The notes under the pieces were generated by a model. That model was not told the origin of the DNA, did not search any database, and saw nothing but the letters and a program-made list of their open reading frames with translations. Positions 25,118-34,196 of a DNA stretch of 63,099 bases are shown here, piece by piece; within the stretch, counting starts at the first letter, position 1; each line of letters opens with the position of its first letter. The position numbers and the translations under genes are program-made. Source of the DNA: an uncultured Bacilli bacterium (GTDB lineage Bacteria; Bacillota_I; Bacilli_A; RF39; UBA660); contig CAKPDM010000009.1 of assembly GCA_934148995.1 (NCBI GenBank), positions 1 to 63,099 of the forward strand. Direction: 5' to 3'.

Positions 25118-26183
25118 CTTAAAAATAATAGCTCTTAAAAGCATAAATGAAATGGGAGAAAAAGTTAATTATGAACTAAAAAAATTAAATAAGAGTGAGA
25201 CTAATTATCTTTTACCAATCAAAGAAGATAGATTTTCTAATGGTGAAGGAAAAGTAAAGATTAGTGATACCATTAGAGATAAAGATGTTTACCTTTTAGC
25301 TGATGTTGGTAATTATGGGGTAACTTATAAAATGCATGGGTTTACCAATCATATGGGACCTGATGAACATTTTCAAGATATTAAAAGAACAATATCTGCT
25401 CTTGCAGGTGGTCCAGAAAAAATTAACCTTATAATGCCTCTTCTATATCAAGCAAGACAACATAAAAGAAAAGGTAAAGAATCACTTGATTGTGCTATTG
25501 CTCTTCAAGAATTAGAACACTTAGGAGTTGACCATATCATTACTTTTGATGCTCATGATTCAAACGTTTCTAATGCTATTCCTAATCTTCAATTTACTAA
25601 TTTTTATCCCACTAATACTATTTTAAAAGATTTATTAATTAATGAAGATATTCATAATCCATTAGTAATAAGTCCTGATATGGGAGCAATGGAACGTGCA
25701 AGATACTATGCGGAAATGTTAGATAGTGATGTTGGTGTTTTTTATAAAAGACGTGATTTACAGAATGTAGTAAATGGAAAAAATCCTATCATTGAACATA
25801 TTTATATGGGAAATAATGTAGCGGATAGAGATGTTTTAGTAGTAGATGATATGATTGCTTCTGGTAATTCTATGTTAGAAGTAGCAGAAAAACTATATAA
25901 TAAAGGAGCAAATAATATTTATTTCATAGCAACGTTTGCACTTTTCACTGAAGGAATTCAAGAATTCGATAAAGCTTATGAAAAAGGACATTTTACCAAA
26001 CTTTATACTACCAATCTTTCTTATATACCAGAAGAATATCAAAATAAAGAATGGTGTCATGCTGTTGATAATTCTTATGATATTGCTAATATCATTAATA
26101 CTCTACACAATAAAGAATCTTTAAAACCACTTTTAAATGGTAAAGAAAAAATCTTACAATTAAGAAAAGAGTTAAAGAAATGA
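25110..26183 (+). CDS. prs: Ribose-phosphate pyrophosphokinase (divergent PRPP synthase)
   Basis: 357 residues from ATG 25110, overlapping the nadE stop (ATGAATAA). DHIITFDAHDSNVSNAIP matches the ATP/Mg loop, VISPDMGAMERARYYAEML the middle motif, and DRDVLVVDDMIASGNSMLEVA the PRPP-binding signature. It is longer than and diverged from standard Prs, so it is probably a second PRPP synthase dedicated to this pathway, supplying the co-substrate of PncB. Dedication is inference from context. Confidence 0.88.
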   Translation: MNNLKIIALKSINEMGEKVNYELKKLNKSETNYLLPIKEDRFSNGEGKVKISDTIRDKDVYLLADVGNYGVTYKMHGFTNHMGPDEHFQDIKRTISALAGGPEKINLIMPLLYQARQHKRKGKESLDCAIALQELEHLGVDHIITFDAHDSNVSNAIPNLQFTNFYPTNTILKDLLINEDIHNPLVISPDMGAMERARYYAEMLDSDVGVFYKRRDLQNVVNGKNPIIEHIYMGNNVADRDVLVVDDMIASGNSMLEVAEKLYNKGANNIYFIATFALFTEGIQEFDKAYEKGHFTKLYTTNLSYIPEEYQNKEWCHAVDNSYDIANIINTLHNKESLKPLLNGKEKILQLRKELKK

Positions 26184-26758
26184 AAATAGGAATATTTGGT
26201 GGAAGTTTTAATCCACCTCACAAAATTCATCAAAAAATTGCTAATTATCTTGTTAAAAATAATTACTTAGATAAAGTTATTTTCGTTCCAACCGGTAGTA
26301 ATTATGAAAAACCTTATCTTGCTAGTGAACAAGATAGATATAATATGTTAAAATTAATGATAGGTAATGTTTCTTATTTAGATATTTCTACTTATGAATT
26401 TGGTAAGTTAACTCATACTTATCAAACACTTGATCATTTTAAAAAGCACTATAAAGATGATGAAATTTACTTCATCTGTGGTTCTGACAATTTAAAAGAA
26501 ATAAAGACTTGGAAACGCTACCAATATATTCTTTCTAATTATAAGTTGCTAGTAATTAGAAGAAATGGTGAATCTATTACTGATATTCTTTCAGAACTTA
26601 AGAGTTATCAAGATAATATTATCGTTATAGATGATATTAAAAGTTCTTTATCTTCTACTAGTATTAGAAAAAAATTTAAAGATGATAAGAAGCTAGTAAA
26701 AGATGGAAATATAGATTCTAAAGTATTTGAATATATCAAAAATAATTTATATAGTTAG
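26180..26758 (+). CDS. nadD: Nicotinate-nucleotide adenylyltransferase
   Basis: 192 residues. GIFGGSFNPPHKIHQKIA contains the nucleotidyltransferase motif GGSFxPxH, VIFVPTGSNYEKPY follows it, and SSTSIRKKF near the C-terminus is the ISxTxIR-type motif. It adenylates NaMN to deamido-NAD. No HD (YqeK) domain follows, unlike many Bacilli. Its ATG overlaps the prs stop (ATGA). Confidence 0.94.
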   Translation: MKIGIFGGSFNPPHKIHQKIANYLVKNNYLDKVIFVPTGSNYEKPYLASEQDRYNMLKLMIGNVSYLDISTYEFGKLTHTYQTLDHFKKHYKDDEIYFICGSDNLKEIKTWKRYQYILSNYKLLVIRRNGESITDILSELKSYQDNIIVIDDIKSSLSSTSIRKKFKDDKKLVKDGNIDSKVFEYIKNNLYS

Positions 26759-26767
26759 AGGTATGAT

Positions 26768-27565
26768 ATGAAAATTAAAAGAATAAAAATATTTGCAAAT
26801 AATAATGATAAGTCACTTAGTCTTAAAGATGAAGTTGCTAATAAATTAATAGAAAATGACTTTGAAATAGTAGATAATAGCTTTGATTTAGGTATAGCTA
26901 TCGGAGGAGATGGTTCTTTCCTAAGAATGATTAAAGATAATAATTTTGATAGTGACACCTATTATATCGGTATTAATGCTGGTACTTTAGGATTTGCACA
27001 AGAAGTAGAAATTAATGATATCGAAGAATTTATTAATGACTTAAAAGAAAATCAGTTTTTAGTAGAAGAGATAGGAATCCAAGAAAGTACTATTTATAAT
27101 GAAAATAACAAAATGGATGAATTTTACTCTTTAAATGAAATAGTAGTACGTGAAAAGACTTTAAATACTTTAAAACTAGATGTTTATATTGATAATTATT
27201 TATTAGAAAACTTTGCGGGAGATGGTATTTTAGTAGCTACTTCTTTTGGAACAACAGCATATAATCTTAGTTTTGGTGGTAGCATCATTTATAATACTTT
27301 CCATGCTTTAGAATTAACTACTATTGCTCCTTTAAATAATAAAACTTATAAGACCATCTCTAATTCAATTGTTCTTCCACAAAATAAAAATATCACTCTT
27401 CTACCTACTAAAACTGATAATTTAATAGTAACAGTAGATGGAGTAAATAAAGTATATGATAATGTTATTAAAATAGAAACTATTATGAAAGACAAAACGA
27501 TTAAATGTCTTCGTAATAAAGATTATAATTTTATTAAGAAAATAAATGAAAAGTTTATTAAATAA
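26768..27565 (+). CDS. nadK: NAD kinase
   Basis: 265 residues. The IAIGGDGSFLRMI motif (catalytic Asp, about residues 44-56), GINAGTLGFAQEV, LNEIVVREK and the GDGILVATSFGTTAYNLSFGG glycine-rich segment are all present. Phosphorylates NAD to NADP with ATP or polyphosphate. It begins 9 bases after nadD behind AGAGGTATGAT, completing the path from nicotinamide to NADP in one operon. Confidence 0.95.
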   Translation: MKIKRIKIFANNNDKSLSLKDEVANKLIENDFEIVDNSFDLGIAIGGDGSFLRMIKDNNFDSDTYYIGINAGTLGFAQEVEINDIEEFINDLKENQFLVEEIGIQESTIYNENNKMDEFYSLNEIVVREKTLNTLKLDVYIDNYLLENFAGDGILVATSFGTTAYNLSFGGSIIYNTFHALELTTIAPLNNKTYKTISNSIVLPQNKNITLLPTKTDNLIVTVDGVNKVYDNVIKIETIMKDKTIKCLRNKDYNFIKKINEKFIK

Positions 27566-27607
27566 TTATCTAATCAATTAGAAATAATAAATAGGGGAGG
27601 GAAAGAA

Positions 27608-28090
27608 ATGAATTTTAAAAACATTATTCATAAATTACAATTAAAACAATTAACTATTGCAACAATGGAGTCTTGTACTGGTGGAGGTGTTGCTAATGCT
27701 ATCACTAATATGGAAGGTGCTAGTGAAATCTTTAAATTTAGTGCTGTTACTTACTGTAACGAATATAAAATAAAGATGGGTGTAGATAAAGAAGTTATTG
27801 ATAAATATACTGTTTATAGTATGGAAACAGCTATGTCTATGGCTAAAGCAATATCAACTTTTGCTGATAGTAATTATGGTGTTGGTATCACTGGTAAGCT
27901 TAATAGAAAAGATGAAAATAATGATACTGGAAGTAATAATCTAGTTTATATAAGTATCTATTGTAAAGATGAAGATAGGTTCTATAATGAAGAAGTAACT
28001 GTTAATAAAATGGTTCGTTCTCTAAATAAAGAATTAGTAATTAATAAGATAATTGAGCTGATGGAAAACCTTTTAAAAGACATAAATTAA
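27608..28090 (+). CDS. pncC: CinA C-terminal-type nicotinamide-nucleotide amidase
   Basis: 160 residues, a stand-alone CinA_C domain. TIATMESCTGGGVANAIT near the N-terminus and GVGITGKLNR near residue 97 are the family motifs, the latter weaker than the usual VTGIAGP. PncC deamidates NMN to NaMN, recycling NMN from ligase or NAD turnover. A strong GGGGAGGGAAAGAA site precedes the ATG. It sits 42 bases after nadK and probably ends the operon. Confidence 0.8.
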   Translation: MNFKNIIHKLQLKQLTIATMESCTGGGVANAITNMEGASEIFKFSAVTYCNEYKIKMGVDKEVIDKYTVYSMETAMSMAKAISTFADSNYGVGITGKLNRKDENNDTGSNNLVYISIYCKDEDRFYNEEVTVNKMVRSLNKELVINKIIELMENLLKDIN

Positions 28091-28100
28091 CTGTCAAGAG

Positions 28101-28145
28101 TTTACATAAAATTTTCTTGACTATTTACGTAAACCTCGCTACAAT
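28101..28145 (+). promoter_or_regulatory. Promoter with two TTTACRTAAA operators
   Basis: TTGACT (28117-28122), a 17-base spacer and TACAAT (28140-28145). The palindrome TTTACGTAAA (28124-28133) lies in the spacer, and TTTACATAAA (28101-28110), one base different, lies 23 bp upstream, about two helix turns. This is a typical self-repressed HTH promoter. Confidence 0.75.
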
Positions 28146-28163
28146 GATAGTGGAGGGTAGACA

Positions 28164-28931
28164 ATGAAGAAGTTAGATGAATTATTATTGGAACTTGGAA
28201 TTTCTAAGGTTAGATTAGCTAAATACTTAGGTGTTTCAAGACAAATGTTATATAATTACTTGGCACTTTCATCATTAGAAGAATGGCCAAAAGAAAAAGC
28301 TTTAAAACTATTAAGTTTATTAGATATAGATAATGAAGAAGAAATTAATTCTCTTAGTATTACTGGAGATTATATTATGAGAGTTGAGACTAGATTGAAT
28401 GAAGGAGTTAGAGATAGTTCTAATAGGGAAGTCCTTGCTGATTTAAAAGGTTTAAATAAAAAAGACCAAGATATCCTATCAGATATTATTAATATATTAA
28501 AGGAAAAATTATTAGAAGATAAAACTAAGAAAACACAGCAAACATATATATACTTATATCACTATTTACAATCTATGGAAACTACTGAAGAGTTACGTTA
28601 TATCTTAGCTTATATGTCAAAATCAATGGGATTTACTGATCCTTTAAAATTTGATTTTGATCAAAGTAAGCAATTTATATTTGAAAGTATTATGTTTTCG
28701 GCGATGACTTTATATCATAACGGTGGATCTTCTAAGAGTAAAATTGCTGAAGTTCACAAAAGATTTGTACAAGATATAGAGCAAAAAAATGAAGAAAAAT
28801 TAAGTCGTACGCAAGAGTTAAATGCTGCTAAGGTTCAAGCTTTAAGAGAACTTGGCTATAATTCTATCAGTGAAGAAAATGCTAAAGAAGTATTAGAAAA
28901 AATAGCAGAAATTCAATCAAGAAAAGTATAA
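28164..28931 (+). CDS. HTH (XRE-like) regulator with long helical C-terminus
   Basis: 255 residues. An N-terminal helix-turn-helix (KKLDELLLELGISKVRLAKYLGVSRQMLYNYLA) is followed by a linker and a ~150-residue helical region with EELRYILAYMSKSMGFTDPLKFDFDQSKQF and a Gln/Glu/Lys-rich coiled coil at the end. I do not recognise the C-terminal family. Paired operator-like palindromes in its own promoter suggest autoregulation. It is followed by a terminator, so it is monocistronic. Confidence 0.8.
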   Translation: MKKLDELLLELGISKVRLAKYLGVSRQMLYNYLALSSLEEWPKEKALKLLSLLDIDNEEEINSLSITGDYIMRVETRLNEGVRDSSNREVLADLKGLNKKDQDILSDIINILKEKLLEDKTKKTQQTYIYLYHYLQSMETTEELRYILAYMSKSMGFTDPLKFDFDQSKQFIFESIMFSAMTLYHNGGSSKSKIAEVHKRFVQDIEQKNEEKLSRTQELNAAKVQALRELGYNSISEENAKEVLEKIAEIQSRKV

Positions 28932-28940
28932 TTAAATAGA

Positions 28941-28961
28941 GTAGGGGTTACCCTACTTTTT
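28941..28961 (+). terminator. Intrinsic terminator
   Basis: GTAGGG-GTTA-CCCTAC (28941-28956) followed by T5. A second hairpin with a similar core (TAGGG/CCCTA) follows at 28986. Confidence 0.85.
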
Positions 28962-28969
28962 AGTATTAT

Positions 28970-29570
28970 TTTTTACGAAAAATTAAAATAGGGAACTACC
29001 CTATTTCTTGATCAGTTAATTTAATTATTAATAGATAAATGTTTAACTAAATATATCTATACTATTAGATAACAATGGTATACAAATATAACTATTTTCT
29101 AAGAATGGTTAGTTAATATTAATATATATCAAAATATATTTTAGCTGATAATAAAAAATTAATTTAATATTATTCATAAATAATTTTAGTATATAAAATA
29201 ACAAAAGGTTAATAGTTAAAAAATATAGTATAATATTTGTTGAAAGTATACTAGTTAACATAATTCCCATTATATGAAGTAATAAATAACTTAATTTTGT
29301 CTTAACAACTAATCATTTAAATCTTTTTTAAATTTTACTTTTCGTAAGTTAATTTTATAAAAATCATTTTTGTCTTAATATTTATGTATTACATCAATCA
29401 TATTATTAAGTTAATTATTTATACTAATACTAATACATAAATTCTAATAATATTATACTTAATTAATTAAAATAGTATTACCTTTTATTATTAATTACTT
29501 CTCCCCTTCTTTTCTTTTTATAAATTTTAAAGTAGGGGAATAAAATAGGGGAAAAGGGTACAAATTAATA
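28970..29570 (+). other. AT-rich intergenic stretch without a recognisable gene
   Basis: About 600 bases, extremely A+T rich, with no credible reading frame on either strand. It contains a perfect hairpin AAATAGGG-AACTA-CCCTATTT (28986-29006), followed on the minus strand by T-rich sequence, and near its right end short G4/C4 runs (29505-29560). No DnaA-box cluster, tRNA or IS end was seen. Confidence 0.6.
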
Positions 29571-29590
29571 TTGAAGGAGGAAAGAATACA

Positions 29591-29767
29591 ATGTTTAAAG
29601 AAAAGAAAAAACAGGTAATTCATTGTGACGTTAAATCTTGCAAGTATCATAATGAAGAAGATTGTAAATGCGATTTAGATGAGATAAAAGTTGGTTCATC
29701 TTGCAACTGTGATAATGTTAAAGATAAAGATGAAACAGTATGTTCTAATTTTAAAAAAGAAAAATAA
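29591..29767 (+). CDS. DUF1540 cysteine-rich small protein
   Basis: 58 residues. VIHCDVKSCKYHNEEDCKCDLDEIKVG followed by CNCDN and ETVCSNFKK is the DUF1540 pattern with its conserved cysteines, probably a small metal-binding or disulfide module. Proteins of this family are common in spore-forming Bacillota, but the function is unknown. A strong GAAGGAGG site lies 9 bases before the ATG. Confidence 0.88.
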   Translation: MFKEKKKQVIHCDVKSCKYHNEEDCKCDLDEIKVGSSCNCDNVKDKDETVCSNFKKEK

Positions 29768-29770
29768 AAA

Positions 29771-29820
29771 AATGAAATGACACTATTTATATTTAATATA
29801 TAGAAGTAGTCATTTCATTT
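29771..29820. terminator. Bidirectional terminator
   Basis: AATGAAATGAC (29771-29781) pairs with GTCATTTCATT (29809-29819), with T-rich flanks on both strands, between the DUF1540 gene and convergent deoB. Confidence 0.75.
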
Positions 29821-29844
29821 TTATTTACTCTACTCTACCCTTTT

Positions 29845-31014
29845 CTAGTTCAAAAATTCCATTAAACTTGATCCAATCTCTGGAGTATCTAAGTCAAAAT
29901 TATCAGCAATAGTTGCACCGATACAAGCAAAAGTTTCTTGAGGTTCTAAAAGATGAGGCGTTTTAAAATTACGACAATATAAGATTACAGGAACATTCTC
30001 TCTAGTATGATCATTTCCCTTAAAAGTTGGATCATTACCATGATCTGCTGTTATAATTAATAAATCATCCATTTCTAGTTTATTAAGTAATAAAGGAATT
30101 TCCACATCTAAATCCTCTATCGCCTTACCATATCCTTCTACATCACGAACATGTCCATACAAATTATCAAAATCTGATAGATTTACCATGCAAAGACCAG
30201 TAAAGCTTTTATCCATTATATTAGCAAATTTTGTTAGTGCTTCTTGATTATTGGAAGCCTTTAAGACTTTATTAATTCCTTGCTCTGCAAAGATATCATT
30301 AACTTTACCAATACCAATTACATTATAACCATTGTCATTTAAGTCATCTAATATAGTTCGTTTTGGAGGCCTGATAGAGTAATCTTTTCTTCCTGCATTA
30401 TTTAATTTAAATTTGCCATTTTTACCAGTAAATGGTCTAGCAATAACTCTTGATACTAAGAAATCTTCACGCATAGTTAATTCTCTTACTTTTTCACAAT
30501 AGGAATATAATAATTCAGCCGAAATAATATCTTCATGTGCTGCTATTTGTAAGTCAGAATCAGCAGATGTATAAACAATCAAAGAACCATAGTTTAATTG
30601 TCTTTCTCCTAACTCATTAATAATACTATTATCATGACTACACTTATTACCAATGACACGTCTACCTGTTACTCTTTCAATCTCATCAACTAATTCAATA
30701 GGAAAACCATTTTCATTAAAAGTTTTAAAAGGCATATTTGATGTTATACCAATCATTTCATAATGTCCAGATAAACTATCTTTTCCAATATTATTTGGTT
30801 GAGCGATAGTATAATAAGCATCATTAGTTTCTTTATCTTCAAGGGTTAAAGTATCAAGAAAACCAATCTTTGCTAGATTTGGAATAAATAAATCATAATT
30901 ATCTTTGATGTGCCCTAAAGTATTACAGCCATTATCATCATAATTACTAGCGTCCTTTGCTTCCCCTACTCCTAACGAGTCTAAAATCATTAAAAATACT
31001 CTTTTAAATTTCAT
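29845..31014 (-). CDS. deoB: Phosphopentomutase
   Basis: 389 residues from the internal ATG (31014) that gives the family start MKFKRVFLMILDSLGVGEAKD. Alkaline-phosphatase superfamily metal site: LDSLGVGEA, LSGHYEMIG, IITADHGNDPTFKGNDHTRE near the C-terminus. Interconverts ribose-1-phosphate and ribose-5-phosphate (and deoxy forms) in nucleoside salvage. It follows xerD closely, the same neighbours as in Bacillus (xerD-deoB). Confidence 0.95.
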   Translation of the reverse strand: MKFKRVFLMILDSLGVGEAKDASNYDDNGCNTLGHIKDNYDLFIPNLAKIGFLDTLTLEDKETNDAYYTIAQPNNIGKDSLSGHYEMIGITSNMPFKTFNENGFPIELVDEIERVTGRRVIGNKCSHDNSIINELGERQLNYGSLIVYTSADSDLQIAAHEDIISAELLYSYCEKVRELTMREDFLVSRVIARPFTGKNGKFKLNNAGRKDYSIRPPKRTILDDLNDNGYNVIGIGKVNDIFAEQGINKVLKASNNQEALTKFANIMDKSFTGLCMVNLSDFDNLYGHVRDVEGYGKAIEDLDVEIPLLLNKLEMDDLLIITADHGNDPTFKGNDHTRENVPVILYCRNFKTPHLLEPQETFACIGATIADNFDLDTPEIGSSLMEFLN

Positions 31015-31018
31015 AAAT

Positions 31019-31921
31019 TCACTCTTCTTTCTTTGCTCTTGGATGATTATGTAAGTAATCATTTCTAACTTTTTCGTTAGTTATATGTGTATATATTTTA
31101 GTTGTTGTAATATCAGAGTGTCCCAACATAGTTTGAACACTTCTAAGATCTGCCCCATTTTCAATTAAGTGGGTTGCAAAAGAATGCCTTAGACTATGAG
31201 GAGAGATATTAGTTGGCATATTTTTTTCAGCTAACAGTTTTTTTAGATTTTTAAAAAAACCTTGTCTTGAAATGCCTTCCCCTCTAGAATTTAAAAATAA
31301 TTGTTCTGAGTTTTTCTTTTTTAACATAGCAGGTCTATATTCTAAATAAAGTTTTAAATATTTAATTGAATTGCTATTAATAGGAACAATTCTTTCCTTA
31401 CTACCTTTTCCTTTAACTCTTAAGAAAGCATTATAAAAATCAATATCATAAACAGTAAGACCTATTAATTCTGAAACCCTAAGGCCTGTGCCGTACATCA
31501 ATTCTAACATAGCCTTATCACGATAGTCAAATGGACTCTTAAGTTCTATATCAAGCAACTTATCAACCTGACTAGTACTTAAAGTGTAAGGTAAGTGTTT
31601 AGCTAACTTTGGTCTATCGATAAATTCTGCTTCATTTTCTTTTACGACTTTTTCTCTTAAAAGATACTTATGAAAATTATAAATAGTAGTTATTTTATGA
31701 GAAACAGTTTTACTATCTTCATCTAATGAATAACAATATTTCAAATAACTTTCAATGTGTTCTTTTTTTATATCTTCTACATCCATTATACCCAATTTAT
31801 CTTCTAAATAATTTTGATAAGCATTTAACTCATAATTATATGACTTTAAGGTATTAGTAGCTAATCCCTTTTCATACTCACAGCAGTTAATAAAATCTTC
31901 TTTTTTTACTTGAAACCTCAT
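31019..31921 (-). CDS. xerD: Tyrosine recombinase XerD
   Basis: 300 residues. SAM-like N-terminal domain (KGLATNTLKSYNYELNAYQNYL) and catalytic domain with Arg in ELMYGTGLRVSELIGL, HSLRHSFATH (His and Arg), LGHSDITTTKIYTHI (His and nucleophile Tyr). Resolves chromosome dimers at dif with its partner. Normal length and in conserved xerD-deoB order, so this is the housekeeping recombinase rather than a phage integrase. Confidence 0.9.
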   Translation of the reverse strand: MRFQVKKEDFINCCEYEKGLATNTLKSYNYELNAYQNYLEDKLGIMDVEDIKKEHIESYLKYCYSLDEDSKTVSHKITTIYNFHKYLLREKVVKENEAEFIDRPKLAKHLPYTLSTSQVDKLLDIELKSPFDYRDKAMLELMYGTGLRVSELIGLTVYDIDFYNAFLRVKGKGSKERIVPINSNSIKYLKLYLEYRPAMLKKKNSEQLFLNSRGEGISRQGFFKNLKKLLAEKNMPTNISPHSLRHSFATHLIENGADLRSVQTMLGHSDITTTKIYTHITNEKVRNDYLHNHPRAKKEE

Positions 31922-32000
31922 AGCATAATTCCTTCCTATAACAGTATACCATAAAGCTTAAAAACGTGTTATAATAAGTTAACCAAAAAGGAGGAAACTT

Positions 32001-33158
32001 ATGAAAGTAGTTGGAATCGTCGCAGAATTTAATCCATTTCATAATGGACACTTATATTTACTAAATAAAGCTAAAGAAATGTTTGATAATGCCATCTATA
32101 TACTTATAATGAGTGGAAATTTTACACAAAGAGCAGAACCTTCTATTCTCGATAAAAAAAGCAAAACAGAAATAGCTCTTACTGCTGGTTTTGATTTAGT
32201 AGTAGAATTACCTTTTCCATTTGCTACTGCTTCTAGTGAAATATTTGCTACTGGTGCTACTTGTTTAGCTAAATCTTTAGGAGTTACTGATTTAATCTTC
32301 GGTAGTGAATCAAATGATTTAACTTATCTTTTAAAAATGGTTGATATTGAACTAAATAATAGCAATTTTGACCCATTAGTTAGAGTTTATTTAGCAAGTG
32401 GAATGAATTATCCATCTGCTAGAAATGCTGCTTTTTTAGACCTTACTAATGAGAGTATAAAACTACCAAATGATATTTTAGCTAGCTCTTACATTAAAGC
32501 AATAAAGAAAAATAATTATAAAATAAATGTTCATGCTATTAAAAGAACTAACGATTATAATAGTAATGTCTTAGAAAGTGATATTTCAAGTGCTAGTAGT
32601 ATCAGAAAAGCCTTAGCAAAGAATGAAAATATCGAAGATCAAGTACCTAGCTATGTTTTACCGTATCTAGAAAAAATAAAAGATAAAGTTTTAACCAATG
32701 AAGACTATTTTAAATATATTAAATACAAGTTGTTAACGGAAGATAATGAAAAAGAATATCCATCACTAGATAGAAGTCTTATCAATAAATTAAAGAAAAA
32801 TATCAATAATGTTTCTTCCTATGATGAGTTAATTAATAGTGTTAAAACTAAAAATCTTACTTACCGAAAAGTAGCAAGAGGACTTTTATACTATTTATGT
32901 AATTATACTAAAGAAAAGCGTGACATGATGGAAAATATTAATTATATAAGAATTTTAGGTCTTGATAAAAAAGGACAAAACTATTTAAATAAAATAAAGA
33001 AAGATTGTTCTTTACCATTAATTAGTAAGTTTACACGTGAAAAAGATGAAATGTTAGAACTTGAATATGAAGCATCACTCATCTACTGTTTAGAACATAT
33101 AAATGCTACTAACATTATAAATGATGAGTTTAAAGCTTTTCCAATAAGAAAGGAATGA
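32001..33158 (+). CDS. tmcAL: tRNA(Met) cytidine acetate ligase
   Basis: 385 residues. The nucleotidyltransferase motif GIVAEFNPFHNGHLYLL at the N-terminus, MSGNFTQRAEPSILDKKSKTEIAL, LPFPFATASSEIFATG and SDISSASSIRKAL follow the TmcAL/YlbM family, which makes N4-acetylcytidine at the elongator tRNA-Met wobble base using acetate and ATP. It diverges from xerD; the ATG follows AAAAAGGAGGAAACTT. Confidence 0.93.
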   Translation: MKVVGIVAEFNPFHNGHLYLLNKAKEMFDNAIYILIMSGNFTQRAEPSILDKKSKTEIALTAGFDLVVELPFPFATASSEIFATGATCLAKSLGVTDLIFGSESNDLTYLLKMVDIELNNSNFDPLVRVYLASGMNYPSARNAAFLDLTNESIKLPNDILASSYIKAIKKNNYKINVHAIKRTNDYNSNVLESDISSASSIRKALAKNENIEDQVPSYVLPYLEKIKDKVLTNEDYFKYIKYKLLTEDNEKEYPSLDRSLINKLKKNINNVSSYDELINSVKTKNLTYRKVARGLLYYLCNYTKEKRDMMENINYIRILGLDKKGQNYLNKIKKDCSLPLISKFTREKDEMLELEYEASLIYCLEHINATNIINDEFKAFPIRKE

Positions 33159-33164
33159 TAAAAT

Positions 33165-33851
33165 ATGGAATCAATGCTAAAAACAAAAAAACAAGGATTA
33201 TTAGTTGTCCTATCAGGACCTTCTGGTTGTGGTAAAAATACTATTATTAATAAAGTTATGGAAAATAACAAAAATATTTGGTTATCTATTTCTTGTACTA
33301 GTAGAGCTCCTCGTGGAGAAGAAAAAAATGGTGTAAACTATTACTTTTTATCAAGAGATGAGTTTGAGCAGGAAATTGCAAATGATGAATTTTTAGAATA
33401 CGCTGAGTACTCTAAAAACTACTATGGAACTCCCAAAAAATACATTAAAGAGCATTTAGATAATGGTGAAGATGTTATTTTAGAGTTAGAAATTCAGGGA
33501 GCTTTAAAAGTAAAAGAAAAGATTAAAGAAGTGGTATTTATCTTTATTCTACCACCTAGTATGCAAGAATTAAAAAGAAGATTAGAAGCTAGAAAAACCG
33601 AAGATCAAGAAAAAATCGATATGCGTTTCAAAAGAGCGTATGAAGAAATAAATGAAGTTAGTAAATACAACTACGTTGTTGTTAATGATGAAGTTGATCA
33701 GGCAGCTAGTAAAGTTCAAGCAATACTTGATGCAGAAAGATGTAGGGTTGATCGTATTGAAGAAGTTTATTTAAATACTGAAGAAGAACGTCTACACGAA
33801 AAATTATTAGAAGATAAAAAAGAATTTAATAATGAGGAAATATCTCTATGA
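33165..33851 (+). CDS. gmk: Guanylate kinase
   Basis: 228 residues. The P-loop is VVLSGPSGCGKNTIINKV, with Asn in the position usually Gly/Ser, which is tolerated. GMP-binding residues lie in SCTSRAPRGEEKNGVNYYFLS and FLEYAEYSKNYYGTP; DVILELEIQGALKVKEK and the LID segment LKRRLEARKTEDQEKI follow. Phosphorylates GMP to GDP. It follows tmcAL by 6 bases and overlaps the next gene (ATGA). Confidence 0.93.
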   Translation: MESMLKTKKQGLLVVLSGPSGCGKNTIINKVMENNKNIWLSISCTSRAPRGEEKNGVNYYFLSRDEFEQEIANDEFLEYAEYSKNYYGTPKKYIKEHLDNGEDVILELEIQGALKVKEKIKEVVFIFILPPSMQELKRRLEARKTEDQEKIDMRFKRAYEEINEVSKYNYVVVNDEVDQAASKVQAILDAERCRVDRIEEVYLNTEEERLHEKLLEDKKEFNNEEISL

Positions 33852-34177
33852 AAGATTTAATAAAAAACTATCAGAAACAAGTTGATAACAATCTTAAGAA
33901 TAAAAGTTTTACTAAACAAGACTTAGAAGATTTTAAAGTAATAATCAGTTATTTTCAACATGAAAGACTTATTCATTTACTAGTTACTATAACCGTCATC
34001 TTTGTTACTTGTTTCTTCTTTTATTTATTAACTATCAAACCATCTATTATATTATTTATATTAGTTGTTATTCTTCTAATTTTGCTTGGGTTTTATCTTT
34101 ATCATTATTATTTTTTAGAAAATAATATTCAAAAATTAGAAGAAAAATATTTACAAATCAAAAAAGCCCTTAAATGA
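33848..34177 (+). CDS. Small two-span membrane protein
   Basis: 109 residues. A hydrophilic N-terminal helix (about 40 residues) is followed by two closely spaced hydrophobic spans (LVTITVIFVTCFFFYLL and SIILFILVVILLILLGFYLY) and a short charged tail, so both ends are probably in the cytoplasm. I do not recognise the family. It overlaps gmk by 4 bases, so it is translationally coupled, and ends at a bidirectional terminator. Confidence 0.75.
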   Translation: MKDLIKNYQKQVDNNLKNKSFTKQDLEDFKVIISYFQHERLIHLLVTITVIFVTCFFFYLLTIKPSIILFILVVILLILLGFYLYHYYFLENNIQKLEEKYLQIKKALK

Positions 34178-34184
34178 GCTTTTT
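34161..34184. terminator. Bidirectional terminator between the membrane gene and pyk
   Basis: AAAAAGC (34161-34167) pairs with GCTTTTT (34178-34184); it overlaps the upstream stop codon. Confidence 0.65.
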
Positions 34185-34196
34185 ATTTTGTCTTAA

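Noticed and set aside
28970..29570. AT-rich gap as a replication origin.
   Set aside because: No DnaA-box cluster and no dnaA, dnaN or similar neighbours are seen.
31019..31921. Tyrosine recombinase as a sign of a mobile element.
   Set aside because: Length, motifs and the xerD-deoB order fit the housekeeping XerD; no att sites or cargo genes flank it.
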